Shown: positions 15,376 through 24,252 of the stretch, piece after piece
Layout of the letters: every line of letters begins with the position of its first letter
How positions within the stretch are numbered: the first letter of the stretch is position 1
DNA from: Caulobacter sp. Root1455
GTDB taxonomy: Bacteria > Pseudomonadota > Alphaproteobacteria > Caulobacterales > Caulobacteraceae
Reading direction: 5' to 3'
Assembly: GCF_001426905.1 (NCBI RefSeq)
Contig: NZ_LMFQ01000024.1
Coordinates: forward strand, 719,256 to 783,255
Length of the DNA stretch: 64,000 bases
Position numbers and translations under genes: made by a program
Notes under the pieces: generated by a model
Told to the model about the DNA's origin: nothing
Seen by the model: the letters and a program-made list of their open reading frames with translations, nothing else
Database searches by the model: none

Positions 15376-16272
15376 ATGCGCAAGCTGCTGATCCTCTCCC
15401 CGCTGGTCCTGGCCCTGGCCCTGGGCGCCTGCGACGACACGACCAAGCCGGCCGCGCCCGGCGGCGAGGTCAAGACGCCCGCCTCGCCCGCGCCCGGTCC
15501 GCCGACGCCCGAGGACGAACCGTCCGACGGCGGCGCCGAACAGCCGGCCAGCGAGCCGGTCCCGCCCGCGCCCGGCCCGCCGGCCCAGCCGCCGACGCCT
15601 CCCGCCCCCTCGCCCGCGACGTTCAACCACGGCGCGCCGGGCGACATCCCGGCCGGCCAGGGCCACGGCTATCTGGACCGCACGGTGTGGTCGCCGGCCA
15701 TGTGCTGGCCGCTGCAGGACGACGCCTACGCCAACTCCCAGGTCTATGGCCACGGCGGCGGCATGGGGCCGGCCGGCACCAGCCAGTGCGACAGCGTCAA
15801 CTACAGCCTGCCCTGGCACGACACCTTCTGCGAGGCGCGCTCGCGGGACAATCCGCTGTGCGCCGGCGGCGGCACGGGCCACCAGGGCCAGGACATCCGT
15901 CCGGGCACCTGCAAGAAGAACCTGCACTGGGCGGTGGCCGCCGAGAGCGGCGTGATCACCGACGTCGGGACCTACACCGTCACCCTGACCGCCTCGGCCG
16001 CCCCGCACCGCACCTATCGCTACCTGCACATGCAGATGGCGGCCCTGGCGGTGCATGAGGGCGACACCGTCGTGGACGGCCAGAAGCTGGGCAAGGTGTC
16101 CAACGACTTCGGCGGCACGCCGACCACCATCCACTTGCACTTCGAGCTGCGGGCCGGGGTGGCGGGCGTGACGACCGACGGCAAGCCGGTGGTGCTGCAC
16201 ACCTTCCTGCCGCCCTATATGAGCCTGGCCGAGGCCTATCAGCGCAAGCTGAACGGGGGGACGTGCTCCTAG
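15376..16272 (+). CDS. M23-family peptidase-like lipoprotein
   Basis: A 298-residue lipoprotein: lipobox ALGAC (Cys19), a proline-rich stalk of about 60 residues, then a LytM/M23 fold. The zinc ligands are present: HQGQD (HxxxD) and HLHFE (HxH), plus YRYLHMQ, the usual strand between them. Six or more cysteines in the first part of the domain (MCWPL, QCDSV, FCEAR, LCAGG, TCKKN) suggest a disulfide-stabilised periplasmic or surface enzyme. M23 enzymes cut peptidoglycan cross-bridges, though many are inactive regulators; here the ligand set looks complete. Its stop overlaps the convergent esterase stop by 4 bp. Confidence 0.8.
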   Translation: MRKLLILSPLVLALALGACDDTTKPAAPGGEVKTPASPAPGPPTPEDEPSDGGAEQPASEPVPPAPGPPAQPPTPPAPSPATFNHGAPGDIPAGQGHGYLDRTVWSPAMCWPLQDDAYANSQVYGHGGGMGPAGTSQCDSVNYSLPWHDTFCEARSRDNPLCAGGGTGHQGQDIRPGTCKKNLHWAVAAESGVITDVGTYTVTLTASAAPHRTYRYLHMQMAALAVHEGDTVVDGQKLGKVSNDFGGTPTTIHLHFELRAGVAGVTTDGKPVVLHTFLPPYMSLAEAYQRKLNGGTCS

Positions 16273-17135
16273 GCCGTTCGCGCCCTCAGGAACGCCGTCA
16301 TCTCGCTCAGCACCGGCGCCTTGCCGCGCAACGGCCGCGACAGGGCCAGCACCGTGTCGGCGTGGTTCAGGCCGGCATAGTGACGCTCCTCGACCGTGAC
16401 GCCCTTGGCGCGCAGGGCCGCGGCCAGGGCCCTGGTGTTGCGCGGCTTGACGGTGGTGTCGCCGTCGCCGGTGGCCAGGAAGGCGGGCGGACTGTCGGCG
16501 CGGGCGTAGGCGCCCGGCTGGGTGGCCGCCAGGTCGGGGAATTCGCCGAAGGTCCGGCGGGTGACCGGTCCGTCCAGCGGCAGGAAGTCGTAGGGCCCCG
16601 ACAGGCCGGCGAAGGCGCGCACCACCGCGGGATCGACGCCGGCGGTTTTCAGATAGAGGTCGTCCAGCGCCAGCATGGCGGCGTTGTAGGCGCCGGCCGA
16701 GTGGCCGATCAGCACGACCCGCCCCGGATCGCCGCCCAGCGCCGAGGCGTGATCCACGGCCCAGCGCACCGCCAGCGCCCCGTCCTCGACGAAGCCGGGA
16801 TAGCGCACCGCCGGATAGAGCCGGTAGTCAGGCACCACCGTCAGGAACCCCTGGGCGGCCAGGGCCCGGCCGACCCAGCCGTAGTCCTGCCGCCGCCCGG
16901 AATCCCAGGAGCCGCCGTAGAAGAACACCGCCACCGGCGCGGGGGCCGTCTCGCGTCTCGGCGCGTACACGTCCAGGGCCTGCCGCTCCAGCGCGCCATA
17001 GGCCGCGCCCCGCTCGCGGGTGAGGGCGGCGTCCTTGGGTGTGAAGGTCGCGAACAGCGACAACGGCGAGCAGGCCGAAAGCATCGATCCCGTCAGGGCC
17101 ACCAGGCCGGCTCTGCGCGTCATCGATCCGACCAT
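16269..17135 (-). CDS. Lipoprotein alpha/beta hydrolase (esterase)
   Basis: A 288-residue alpha/beta hydrolase with an N-terminal lipoprotein signal (lipobox LSAC, Cys22). The family signature is FYGGSWDSG (oxyanion motif of the HSL/carboxylesterase type, HGG replaced by YGGS), nucleophile GHSAG, acid in ATGDGDTTVK and histidine in GLNHADT. It is most like periplasmic or outer-membrane esterases of the BD-FAE/kynurenine-formamidase-like group. Start ATG 17135 with GGAGAACGC; a second ATG lies 4 codons on. It follows the acyl-CoA synthetase gene by 27 bp on the same strand, so the two probably form an operon. Confidence 0.85.
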   Translation of the reverse strand: MVGSMTRRAGLVALTGSMLSACSPLSLFATFTPKDAALTRERGAAYGALERQALDVYAPRRETAPAPVAVFFYGGSWDSGRRQDYGWVGRALAAQGFLTVVPDYRLYPAVRYPGFVEDGALAVRWAVDHASALGGDPGRVVLIGHSAGAYNAAMLALDDLYLKTAGVDPAVVRAFAGLSGPYDFLPLDGPVTRRTFGEFPDLAATQPGAYARADSPPAFLATGDGDTTVKPRNTRALAAALRAKGVTVEERHYAGLNHADTVLALSRPLRGKAPVLSEMTAFLRARTA

Positions 17136-17162
17136 GCGTTCTCCGGGCGCCCGCGGCGGGTC

Positions 17163-18953
17163 CTACAGCTTGTAGCCGCCCGCCAGGATCTTGGCGTGGA
17201 CGGCCTTGGTCAGCTTCACATAGCCCTTGTTCGGATCGCGGAAATATAGCGGGTCCTTGATCCTGGCCGGGTCGAAGCCTTCTTGGACCAGGTCGATCTT
17301 GCGGTACTTGAAGGTGCCGGTGGTCTCGATCTCGGGCTGCAGGCGCACGAAGATCGGGCGGGCGTAGACCGGCAGCTCGCGGTCGACATATTCGGCCAGG
17401 GCGGCGATCTCGAACTCGGGCTCGACCACCAGCGAGGCCATGCCCGCCTTGCCGTCCAGCTCGCCGATCGTCACGCCGTAGACATTGACCTCCTTGACGC
17501 CCGGCACCGCCGAGAGGCGCTCGGACACCTCGCTGGTGGCGACGTTCTCGCCCTTCCAGCGGAAGGTGTCGCCGATGCGGTCGACGAAAAAGAGGTAGCC
17601 GTCGCTGTCGCTCCGCATCAGGTCGCCGGTGCGGAACCAGGAATCGCCCTTCTCGAAGACGTCGTGCAGGATCTTCTTCTCGGTGGCGGTCTTGTCGGCG
17701 TAGCCGGTGAAGTTCGAGCGGGCGTCGCTGGCGATATGGCCGATGCACTCGCCCACCTCGCCCGGCGCGGCCTCGACGCAGCAGCCGTTGGGGCCGCGCA
17801 CCGGGGTCTCGGTCTCGACGTCGAACTTGACGATGCGGATGTTGAAACGCTTGCGCAAATAGCCCGGCACCCGGCCGATGGCCCCGCGCCGGCCGTCGAA
17901 GTTGAACAGCGAGACGTTGCCCTCGGTCGCGCCGTAGAACTCCAGCACGCCGCCGACCCTGAAGCGGTCCAGCATCACGTCCCAGACGTCCGGGCGCAGG
18001 CCGTTGCCGAAGATCAGCCGGATCTTGTGGGCGTGCTCGCTGGGCGTCTCGGGATGGTTGGCCAGATAGCGGCACAGCTCGCCGATATAGACGAACATCG
18101 TGCAGTCGTTGGCGACCACGTCGTCCCAGAAGGCGGTGACCGAGAACTTCTTGCGCAGCACCACCGCCCCGCCGTTCATCAGGGCCGCGCCCATGGCGCA
18201 GAGGCCGCCGGTGGCGTGATAGAGCGGCAAGGTCACATAGATGCGGTCGCTGGCGCGGGCGTCGGTCGAGCCGGCGAAGCCGCGCATGTACAGCTGGGCG
18301 CGCATGTGGGTGATGCGCGCGGCCTTGGGCATGCCGGTCGTGCCGCTGGTGAAGATGTAGAGCGCGGTGTCCTTGGCGGTCAGGCCGGCGCGGGCGGTCA
18401 GGCGGTCGGGCCGCAGTTGGCTGCAGCTCTTCAGCGCGTTGGCCAGATCGCGCTGGTCGCCTTGGGCCGGGCCCAGGACCCACTGCTGGACATGGCGGTT
18501 CAGCAAGCCCTTGACCTGATCGAAGCAGGGCGAGGTCTCGGGATCGACGATGCAGTGCAGGGCCTGGGAGATATTCAGGCAATGGGCCAGGGCCGGGCCG
18601 GTCAGCTGGTTGTTGATCAGGGCTGTGGCCACGCCGACCTTCGACAGGCCGTACCAGATCGCCAGATATTCCAGGCGGTTGGGCATGAACAGCGACACGG
18701 TCTGGCCGCGGGTAATGCCCTGCCCCTTGGCCCAGTGGGCATAGCGGTTGGCGATCGCGTCCAGCTCGGCATAGGTGACCGACTTGCCTTCGAAGACGAT
18801 CGCCTGGCTGTCGCGCCACTTGTCGACCGCCGCCTCCAGATCGTCGCAGATCAGATTATTGCTGTCCGGCGCGATGGATTTCACGCGCTTGAGCGTGCGC
18901 GAGAGTCCCTTCAGGAACTTCAACTCGCGTTTCAACCTAGCCGGCAAACTCAT
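17163..18953 (-). CDS. Long-chain acyl-CoA synthetase, FATP/ACSVL type
   Basis: Activates fatty acids to acyl-CoA through an acyl-AMP intermediate. The 596-residue protein has the AMP-binding P-loop YIFTSGTTGMPKAA (about residue 205), FYGATEGNVSLFN, the adenylation motif SWFRTGD and the C-terminal FKYRKIDLV. This pattern, with VTYAELDAIANRYAHW near the N terminus, fits the very-long-chain synthetase/FATP branch rather than E. coli FadD. ATG 18953 is preferred to an ATG 7 codons earlier because it has GGAG at the right distance. A membrane role at the inner leaflet is usual for the family. Confidence 0.9.
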   Translation of the reverse strand: MSLPARLKRELKFLKGLSRTLKRVKSIAPDSNNLICDDLEAAVDKWRDSQAIVFEGKSVTYAELDAIANRYAHWAKGQGITRGQTVSLFMPNRLEYLAIWYGLSKVGVATALINNQLTGPALAHCLNISQALHCIVDPETSPCFDQVKGLLNRHVQQWVLGPAQGDQRDLANALKSCSQLRPDRLTARAGLTAKDTALYIFTSGTTGMPKAARITHMRAQLYMRGFAGSTDARASDRIYVTLPLYHATGGLCAMGAALMNGGAVVLRKKFSVTAFWDDVVANDCTMFVYIGELCRYLANHPETPSEHAHKIRLIFGNGLRPDVWDVMLDRFRVGGVLEFYGATEGNVSLFNFDGRRGAIGRVPGYLRKRFNIRIVKFDVETETPVRGPNGCCVEAAPGEVGECIGHIASDARSNFTGYADKTATEKKILHDVFEKGDSWFRTGDLMRSDSDGYLFFVDRIGDTFRWKGENVATSEVSERLSAVPGVKEVNVYGVTIGELDGKAGMASLVVEPEFEIAALAEYVDRELPVYARPIFVRLQPEIETTGTFKYRKIDLVQEGFDPARIKDPLYFRDPNKGYVKLTKAVHAKILAGGYKL

Positions 18954-18999
18954 CGACGCACTCCGTTCAAACAACCATTGGAGAGCGGCGAGCGGCCGG

Positions 19000-19965
19000 T
19001 CAAGACGTGGCGGCGTCCAAGGCGGCCTGTCGGTTTGACGAGGATGAGGGCAAGCGGAAATGCACCTGGCCGCGGGTGTAATCCAGCGCCACGGATTCGA
19101 AGACGTCCAGGACGTCCACGCCGATCAAAATCGCCGGCTTATCCACTAGGCCCCAATACTCGAAGGTATGAACCGGCCCGAAGACCACCGGCACGTTGCC
19201 CAGTTTCAGGTTGCCCAGCTCCAAGGACTTGAGCGCGGCCAGGCGTCCCTGCAGAACCTGACCGGTCACGCTGAGCAGCTGAATGTCGGCCCAATCACGA
19301 CTGGCCGCGTGACGCCGCTGCGTCTGGTTCATCAGGGCCAGGTTGCCGACCGTGGTGGTCGAGCCGGTGTCGAGAAAGGCCATCACCGAGGCGCCGACCA
19401 CCGAGGCGTCGATCAGGTGCAGGCCGCTGCGTTGGGCGACGACCGGGACGGTCACGCTGAGCGAATCGCTTCGATTGACGACCGAGCCCAGCCGCATCTG
19501 CCTGCGGGCGAAGTCGAGCACCAGGCCCTGGGTTCCCAGCCAGTCGAGGCCCAGCACGCCGGCGCCGCGAATATAGCGCTCGGGCAGGACCGACATCCGC
19601 ATGCCGCGACGCGTGCGCCGCCCCACCGAGATCCTGTCCACGCCCACGGTCTCGACCAGCTCGGCGCCGGCGATGCTGTGGAAGGTGACCGGCTCTCGCC
19701 GCGGCAGATCCAGGCTGGCGGCCAGTTCCTTGGAGATCACCGAGGCGTTGGCGCCGGTGTCGACCAGGAAGGGATAGGGTCCCGCGTCGTTGATCAGGAC
19801 CTGGACCGTCAGTCGGCGGTCGACCGAGGTCTTGGTCGTTTCGACCAGCGGACCCCGCTGCGGATCGGGCAGATCGCGCGCCAGGGCGGCGGCGGGCAAG
19901 GCGGTCCCGAGCCCCAGGGCCAACATGGCGGCCAGTCGCCGCCGGGAAAGCGCAGGACTGTCCAT
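19000..19965 (-). CDS. Secreted retropepsin-like aspartic protease (two DTG half-sites)
   Basis: A 321-residue exported protein. The N terminus has twin arginines (SRRRLAAMLALGLGTALPAAALA), a plausible Tat or Sec signal. Two retropepsin-type half-sites follow: FLVDTGANASVIS (about residue 80) and FLDTGSTTTVG (about 205), each followed by a downstream hydrophobic-glycine strand (GVLGLDWLG and ILIGVDVLD). It therefore resembles a tandem, single-chain version of the dimeric retroviral protease, like bacterial periplasmic aspartyl proteases. Substrate unknown. ATG 19965 has AAGGAGG upstream, but that site is the 3' arm of a perfect hairpin (see the separate entry). Confidence 0.85.
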   Translation of the reverse strand: MDSPALSRRRLAAMLALGLGTALPAAALARDLPDPQRGPLVETTKTSVDRRLTVQVLINDAGPYPFLVDTGANASVISKELAASLDLPRREPVTFHSIAGAELVETVGVDRISVGRRTRRGMRMSVLPERYIRGAGVLGLDWLGTQGLVLDFARRQMRLGSVVNRSDSLSVTVPVVAQRSGLHLIDASVVGASVMAFLDTGSTTTVGNLALMNQTQRRHAASRDWADIQLLSVTGQVLQGRLAALKSLELGNLKLGNVPVVFGPVHTFEYWGLVDKPAILIGVDVLDVFESVALDYTRGQVHFRLPSSSSNRQAALDAATS

Positions 19966-19970
19966 GGCGC

Positions 19971-19995
19971 AGCCTCCTTCCAAGGGAAGGAGGCT
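19971..19995 (-). promoter_or_regulatory. Hairpin sequestering the protease ribosome-binding site
   Basis: On the minus strand the mRNA reads AGCCTCCTTCC, a 3-nt loop, then GGAAGGAGGCT, ending 5 nt before the ATG at 19965. The 11-bp stem is perfect and its 3' arm contains the whole Shine-Dalgarno. It could limit translation or act as the end structure of the DAHP synthase transcript 42 bp upstream; there is no T-run. Confidence 0.6.
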
Positions 19996-20037
19996 ATACC
20001 CCGTTTGAAACCTTAGCCAGGACTTCGAAGACCGGCG

Positions 20038-21417
20038 TTATCCGGTGGCCAGGCGACGCTGATCGTCGCGCGCCGACTTCAGCTTCTCGGCCACCAGGAA
20101 CGCCAGCTCCAGGGCCTGCTCGCCGTTCAGACGCGGGTCGCAATGGGTGTGGTAGCGGTCGGCGAGATCGCCTTCCGACACCGCCCGCGCACCGCCCAGG
20201 CACTCGGTGACGTTCTGACCGGTCATCTCCAGGTGCACGCCGCCCGGGTGGACGCCCTCGGCGTTGGCGATCTCGACGAAGGACTTCACCTCCGAGAGGA
20301 TCCGGTCGAACGGCCGGGTCTTGTAGCCGGTCGAGGCCTTCAGCGTGTTGCCGTGCATCGGGTCCGTCGCCCAGACCACCGAGCGGCCGGCGGCCTTGGT
20401 CGCCCTCATCAGGCGCGGCAGGCGGTCGGCGATCTTGTCGGAGCCGAAGCGGCCGTACAGGGTCAGGCGGCCCGGCTCGTTCTGCGGGTTGAGCACGTCG
20501 ATCAGCCGCAGCAGGTCGTCGCCTTCCATGGTCGGACCGCACTTCAGGCCGATCGGGTTCTTCACGCCGCGCATGAACTCGACGTGGGCGCCGTCCAGCT
20601 GGCGGGTGCGCTCGCCGATCCACAGCAGGTGGGCGCTGGTGTCGTACCAGTCGCCCGAGGTGGAATCGACGCGGGTCATGGCTTCCTCGAAGCCCAGCAG
20701 CAGGGCCTCGTGGCTGGTGAAGAATTCGACCCGACGCAGGTCCGGCTGGGTTTCCGGCGTGACGCCGACCGCCGACATGAAGGTCAGGGCTTCGCTGATC
20801 TTTTCCGACAGCTCGCGGTATCGCGCGCCCTGCGGGCTGTCGCCCACGAAGCCCAGCGTCCAGCGGTGGATGTTGTAGAGGTCGGCATAACCGCCGCTGG
20901 CGAAGGCGCGCAGCAGGTTCAGCGTCGCGGCCGACTGGCCGTAGGCGCGCAGCAGACGATCCGGATCGGGGATGCGGTCCTCGGCCGTGAACTCCATGCC
21001 GTTGATGTTGTCGCCCCGATAGGACGGCAGGGTCACGTCGCCGATCGTCTCGATCGGTTCCGAACGCGGCTTGGCGAACTGACCGGCGATGCGGCCCACC
21101 TTCACCACCGGCTTGCCGCCCGCGAAGGTCAGCACCACCGCCATCTGCAGGATCAGACGGAAGGTGTCGCGGATGTTGTCCGCGTGGAATTCCTTGAAGC
21201 TCTCGGCGCAGTCGCCGCCCTGCAGCAGGAAGGCGCGGCCCTCCGCCACGTCGCCCAGGAGGGTCTTCAGACGGCGCGCCTCACCGGCAAAAACCAGCGG
21301 CGGCATCTGACGAAGAGTCTGTTCCACACGGTCGACCGCACCCGCATCCGGGTAATCGGTCGGGACGTGTTTCGCAGGCATGGCTCTCCACGACGACGGG
21401 GTCCAACGGCTGGTCAT
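20038..21417 (-). CDS. Class II 3-deoxy-7-phosphoheptulonate (DAHP) synthase
   Basis: Catalyses the first step of the shikimate pathway from phosphoenolpyruvate and erythrose 4-phosphate. The 459-residue sequence is the plant/microbial class II type: it begins with W-x-P-x-SWR, followed by LVFAGEARRLKTLL, FLLQGGDCAESF (metal-site cysteine), VVKVGRIAGQFAKPRS, LPSYRGDNING, GVKNPIGLKCGP, VWATDPMHGNT, and GGVHLEMTGQNVTEC (metal ligands). Full length for the family. Start ATG 21417 is supported because the SWR motif must be included. No trp- or phe-type leader is visible. An isolated gene, 84 bp after the O-antigen ligase-like gene. Confidence 0.95.
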   Translation of the reverse strand: MTSRWTPSSWRAMPAKHVPTDYPDAGAVDRVEQTLRQMPPLVFAGEARRLKTLLGDVAEGRAFLLQGGDCAESFKEFHADNIRDTFRLILQMAVVLTFAGGKPVVKVGRIAGQFAKPRSEPIETIGDVTLPSYRGDNINGMEFTAEDRIPDPDRLLRAYGQSAATLNLLRAFASGGYADLYNIHRWTLGFVGDSPQGARYRELSEKISEALTFMSAVGVTPETQPDLRRVEFFTSHEALLLGFEEAMTRVDSTSGDWYDTSAHLLWIGERTRQLDGAHVEFMRGVKNPIGLKCGPTMEGDDLLRLIDVLNPQNEPGRLTLYGRFGSDKIADRLPRLMRATKAAGRSVVWATDPMHGNTLKASTGYKTRPFDRILSEVKSFVEIANAEGVHPGGVHLEMTGQNVTECLGGARAVSEGDLADRYHTHCDPRLNGEQALELAFLVAEKLKSARDDQRRLATG

Positions 21418-21501
21418 GACGGTCTCGAACTTCTCAAAAGGGAGCGGCTTTTATCCTGACCGCCATGGAAAGGCAAAATCATTGCGACGAAAGGGGGAAA
21501 T

Positions 21502-22788
21502 TTAGCCCAACGGGGTAAGTTCGTCCAAGTCGCTCCATTCCGGCTCGGCGACCGCGCGGGCCAGGCCGCAGGCGATCAGCGTCAAGGCGCCCAGGGCCAG
21601 CCACCATTCCTGCCATACCCCGAAGCTCACGCCGCCGATCACCAGATAGCTGACAAGGGCGGCGGCGGCCATGGCCGCCTCGGTCCGCGACCGTTCGCTG
21701 AGCCGCGCGATCCCATAGGCCAGCCAGCAGAAGAACACCCCCCCCAGGGCCGCGCCGATCGCGCCCAGCTCCAGCCAAAGCTGAAGCTGGGCGTTGTGGG
21801 TGTGGAGCGGGATAGCCGGGCCGAAGGCGCGGCTGGCGTCCAGCCCCCATCCCCGGAAAGGATGGTTCTGAACATGGTCGGCGGTGAAGGTCCAGATGTT
21901 CAACCGCGAGTCCCACGAAGCCGGCGCCAGCTTGTGCAGCCAGGCGATGAAACCGGTCTCGACCCCGACCAGCATGGCCAGGGGGGCCAGCACGAACGGC
22001 GCGGCCACCAGTCCGACCAGCACCTTGGCCCCCGTCTGGCGAAAAGCGTACACCAGCAGCCAGGCCAGCCCGCCCGCCGCCAGGGCGACGAGACAGGCGT
22101 CCGAACTGCAGATCACCGAGGTGACGATCAGTCCCGCCGCCAGCAACCAGATCAGACCGCCACGCGACAGTCGCGACAGGATCAACGCCGCCGGCCAGAA
22201 CAGAAGCGCCATGACGTAGGTCGACAGCGAGACCTTGACCATCGCCAGGTCCGGCCGGATGGCCTCGCCGGTCACCTCATGGAGTTTCTGGTAGATCGCC
22301 GCGCCGCTCAGCGAGTCCAGCGCAGCGACCACGGCCAGCGCCACCGTGCCGTAGGCCAGCACCGTCGCCGCGCGCCGCGCTCCGGCGTCCGACAGCCCAC
22401 GCAGGGCCACCACGGCGGCGCCGTAGGTCGCCAGTTGCAGGAACAGCTTCAAGGCGGTCAGGCTCTCGATGTCGCCGTAACCCTTGAGCTTCGCCAGGTC
22501 GATCACCGCCGGGCTCCAGGTCGTGCTGACCGCCGCCCACAGGGCCAGGACCAGCAGGATCAAGAGCGGCGGAGCGGCCGAACGGGTCAACCTCAGCCCC
22601 GGCAGGGCCAAAAGACCGGTCAGGGCCAGCAGCGGCGCGAAGCCCAACGGCGCCAGATAGGCCAGCAGCGGCGTCATCACCACGACGAAGATCGCGACTC
22701 CGCTGAGCCAGGGCGTGGGTCGCGCGGCGGCGGCGTCTCCTGACGCGCCGCTTGGGGCGTCGGGCTCGAACGAGGACGTCACGGTCAT
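21502..22788 (-). CDS. O-antigen ligase / Wzy-type polymerase-like membrane protein
   Basis: A 428-residue inner-membrane protein with about ten to twelve hydrophobic helices and one longer periplasmic loop holding the ligase-family signature: RLNIWTFTADHVQNHPFRGWGLDASRAF and HTHNAQLQLWLELGAIGA (conserved histidines in HTHN). These O-antigen ligase (WaaL) and polymerase (Wzy) families join polysaccharide repeat units or attach them to lipid A; single-gene sequence cannot separate the two. Start ATG 22788 overlaps the gor stop in ATGA, so it is coupled to a redox gene, with no polysaccharide genes adjacent. Confidence 0.85.
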   Translation of the reverse strand: MTVTSSFEPDAPSGASGDAAAARPTPWLSGVAIFVVVMTPLLAYLAPLGFAPLLALTGLLALPGLRLTRSAAPPLLILLVLALWAAVSTTWSPAVIDLAKLKGYGDIESLTALKLFLQLATYGAAVVALRGLSDAGARRAATVLAYGTVALAVVAALDSLSGAAIYQKLHEVTGEAIRPDLAMVKVSLSTYVMALLFWPAALILSRLSRGGLIWLLAAGLIVTSVICSSDACLVALAAGGLAWLLVYAFRQTGAKVLVGLVAAPFVLAPLAMLVGVETGFIAWLHKLAPASWDSRLNIWTFTADHVQNHPFRGWGLDASRAFGPAIPLHTHNAQLQLWLELGAIGAALGGVFFCWLAYGIARLSERSRTEAAMAAAALVSYLVIGGVSFGVWQEWWLALGALTLIACGLARAVAEPEWSDLDELTPLG

Positions 22789-24179
22789 ACGGTTCCCATT
22801 TCGGACGGCACGTACTTCTCGCGCATGGTCACAAGCTCCTCCGCCAGGGTCGGGTGGACCGCGCAGGTGGAGTCCCACTGCGGTTTGGTCACGCCCAACT
22901 TCACCGCGATGGCGGCCATCTGGATGATTTCCGGCGAGTCCGGGCCGACCACGTGCACGCCGACCACCTTCTGGTCGTCCTGCTTGACCACCAGCTTCAT
23001 CAGGCAGCGATCCTGGCCGCCGTAGAAGACGCTCTTCATCGGTCGGAACACGGCGCGATAGATGTCGACCTTGCCGAACTCATGGCGCGCTTCCGCCTCG
23101 GTCATGCCCACCGTGCCGACCGGCGGCTGCGAGAACACCGCCGAGGCGACCATGTCGTGGTCGAAGCTGGTCGGATTGTCATAGAACTCGGTCTGGGCGA
23201 AGGCCGCGCCCTCGCGGATCGCCACCGGCGTCAGATTGATCCGGTCGGTGACGTCGCCGACCGCCCAGATGTTGTCGGCGGTCGTCTTGGACTGCTCGTC
23301 GACCACGATCGCGCCGCGGTCGTTGAGCTTCACGCCGACCTTGTCCAGGCCCAGCCCCTCGACATAGGGGTCCCGCCCGGTGGCGAACATCACCGCGTCG
23401 GTCTCGAACGTCAGGTCGTTGGAGAGCGTGCTGAGCAGGCCGTCGTCGGTCTTCTCGATGCTTTTGTGCGCGCAGCCCAGCACCACCTTGATGCCGCGCT
23501 TCTCCAGCTCCTCGGCCAGGTGCATGCGCACGTCGTCGTCGAAGCCGCGCAGGATGTTGGCGCCGCGATAGAGCAGCGTCGTCTGCACGCCCAGGCCGTT
23601 GAAGATGCTGGCGAACTCCACGGCGATGTAGCCGCCGCCGACCACCATCACCCGCTTGGGCAGGGTCGGCAGGTGGAAGGCCTGGTCCGAGGTGATGCCC
23701 AGCTCGGCGCCCGGGAAGTCCGGTTTCCAGGGCCGGCCGCCGGTGGCGATCAAGATCTTGCGCGCGGTGTAGCGCCCGGCGTCCTTCGATCCCTCCTTGG
23801 GCAGCACCTCGACGGTGTGCTTGTCGACGATCTGGGCGCGGCCGTGCAGCAGGTGGGCGCCGGCCTTCTGCAGGTTGGTGACGTAGATCCCCGACAGGCG
23901 GGCGATCTCGACGTCCTTGTCGTGCAGGAAGCCCTTCCAGTCGAACTGAGCCTCGCCGATCGTCCAGCCGTAGCCCTTGGCGGTCTTCAGCTGGCTGGTC
24001 ACCTCGCTGGCGTAGACCATGAACTTCTTGGGCACGCAGCCGCGGATCACGCAGGTGCCGCCCACGCGGTATTCCTCGGCCACGGCGACCTTGGCGCCGC
24101 TCATCGCGGCCAGGCGCGCGGCGCGCACGCCGCCCGAACCGGCGCCGATGACGAAGAGATCGAAGTCGTACTCAGCCAT
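22785..24179 (-). CDS. gor: Glutathione-disulfide reductase
   Basis: NADPH-dependent flavoprotein that regenerates glutathione from its disulfide. The 464-residue sequence has the FAD motif FVIGAGSGGVRAAR, the redox-active disulfide GGTCVIRGCVPKK, the NADPH-binding GGGYIAVEFASIF, the second FAD motif WAVGDVTD and the C-terminal CAVHPTLAEE, whose histidine-glutamate pair is the proton relay. The RGCVPKK form and the lack of lipoamide-type sequence favour glutathione over dihydrolipoamide. It lies 73 bp after rpiA on the same strand. Confidence 0.94.
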   Translation of the reverse strand: MAEYDFDLFVIGAGSGGVRAARLAAMSGAKVAVAEEYRVGGTCVIRGCVPKKFMVYASEVTSQLKTAKGYGWTIGEAQFDWKGFLHDKDVEIARLSGIYVTNLQKAGAHLLHGRAQIVDKHTVEVLPKEGSKDAGRYTARKILIATGGRPWKPDFPGAELGITSDQAFHLPTLPKRVMVVGGGYIAVEFASIFNGLGVQTTLLYRGANILRGFDDDVRMHLAEELEKRGIKVVLGCAHKSIEKTDDGLLSTLSNDLTFETDAVMFATGRDPYVEGLGLDKVGVKLNDRGAIVVDEQSKTTADNIWAVGDVTDRINLTPVAIREGAAFAQTEFYDNPTSFDHDMVASAVFSQPPVGTVGMTEAEARHEFGKVDIYRAVFRPMKSVFYGGQDRCLMKLVVKQDDQKVVGVHVVGPDSPEIIQMAAIAVKLGVTKPQWDSTCAVHPTLAEELVTMREKYVPSEMGTV

Positions 24180-24252
24180 ACGGGCGCTCCGGAATCACGT
24201 AGTCGGGTCGGGCTCGGCTTGGCCATGAGCCCGGAAGACGGCGGATATGGGT

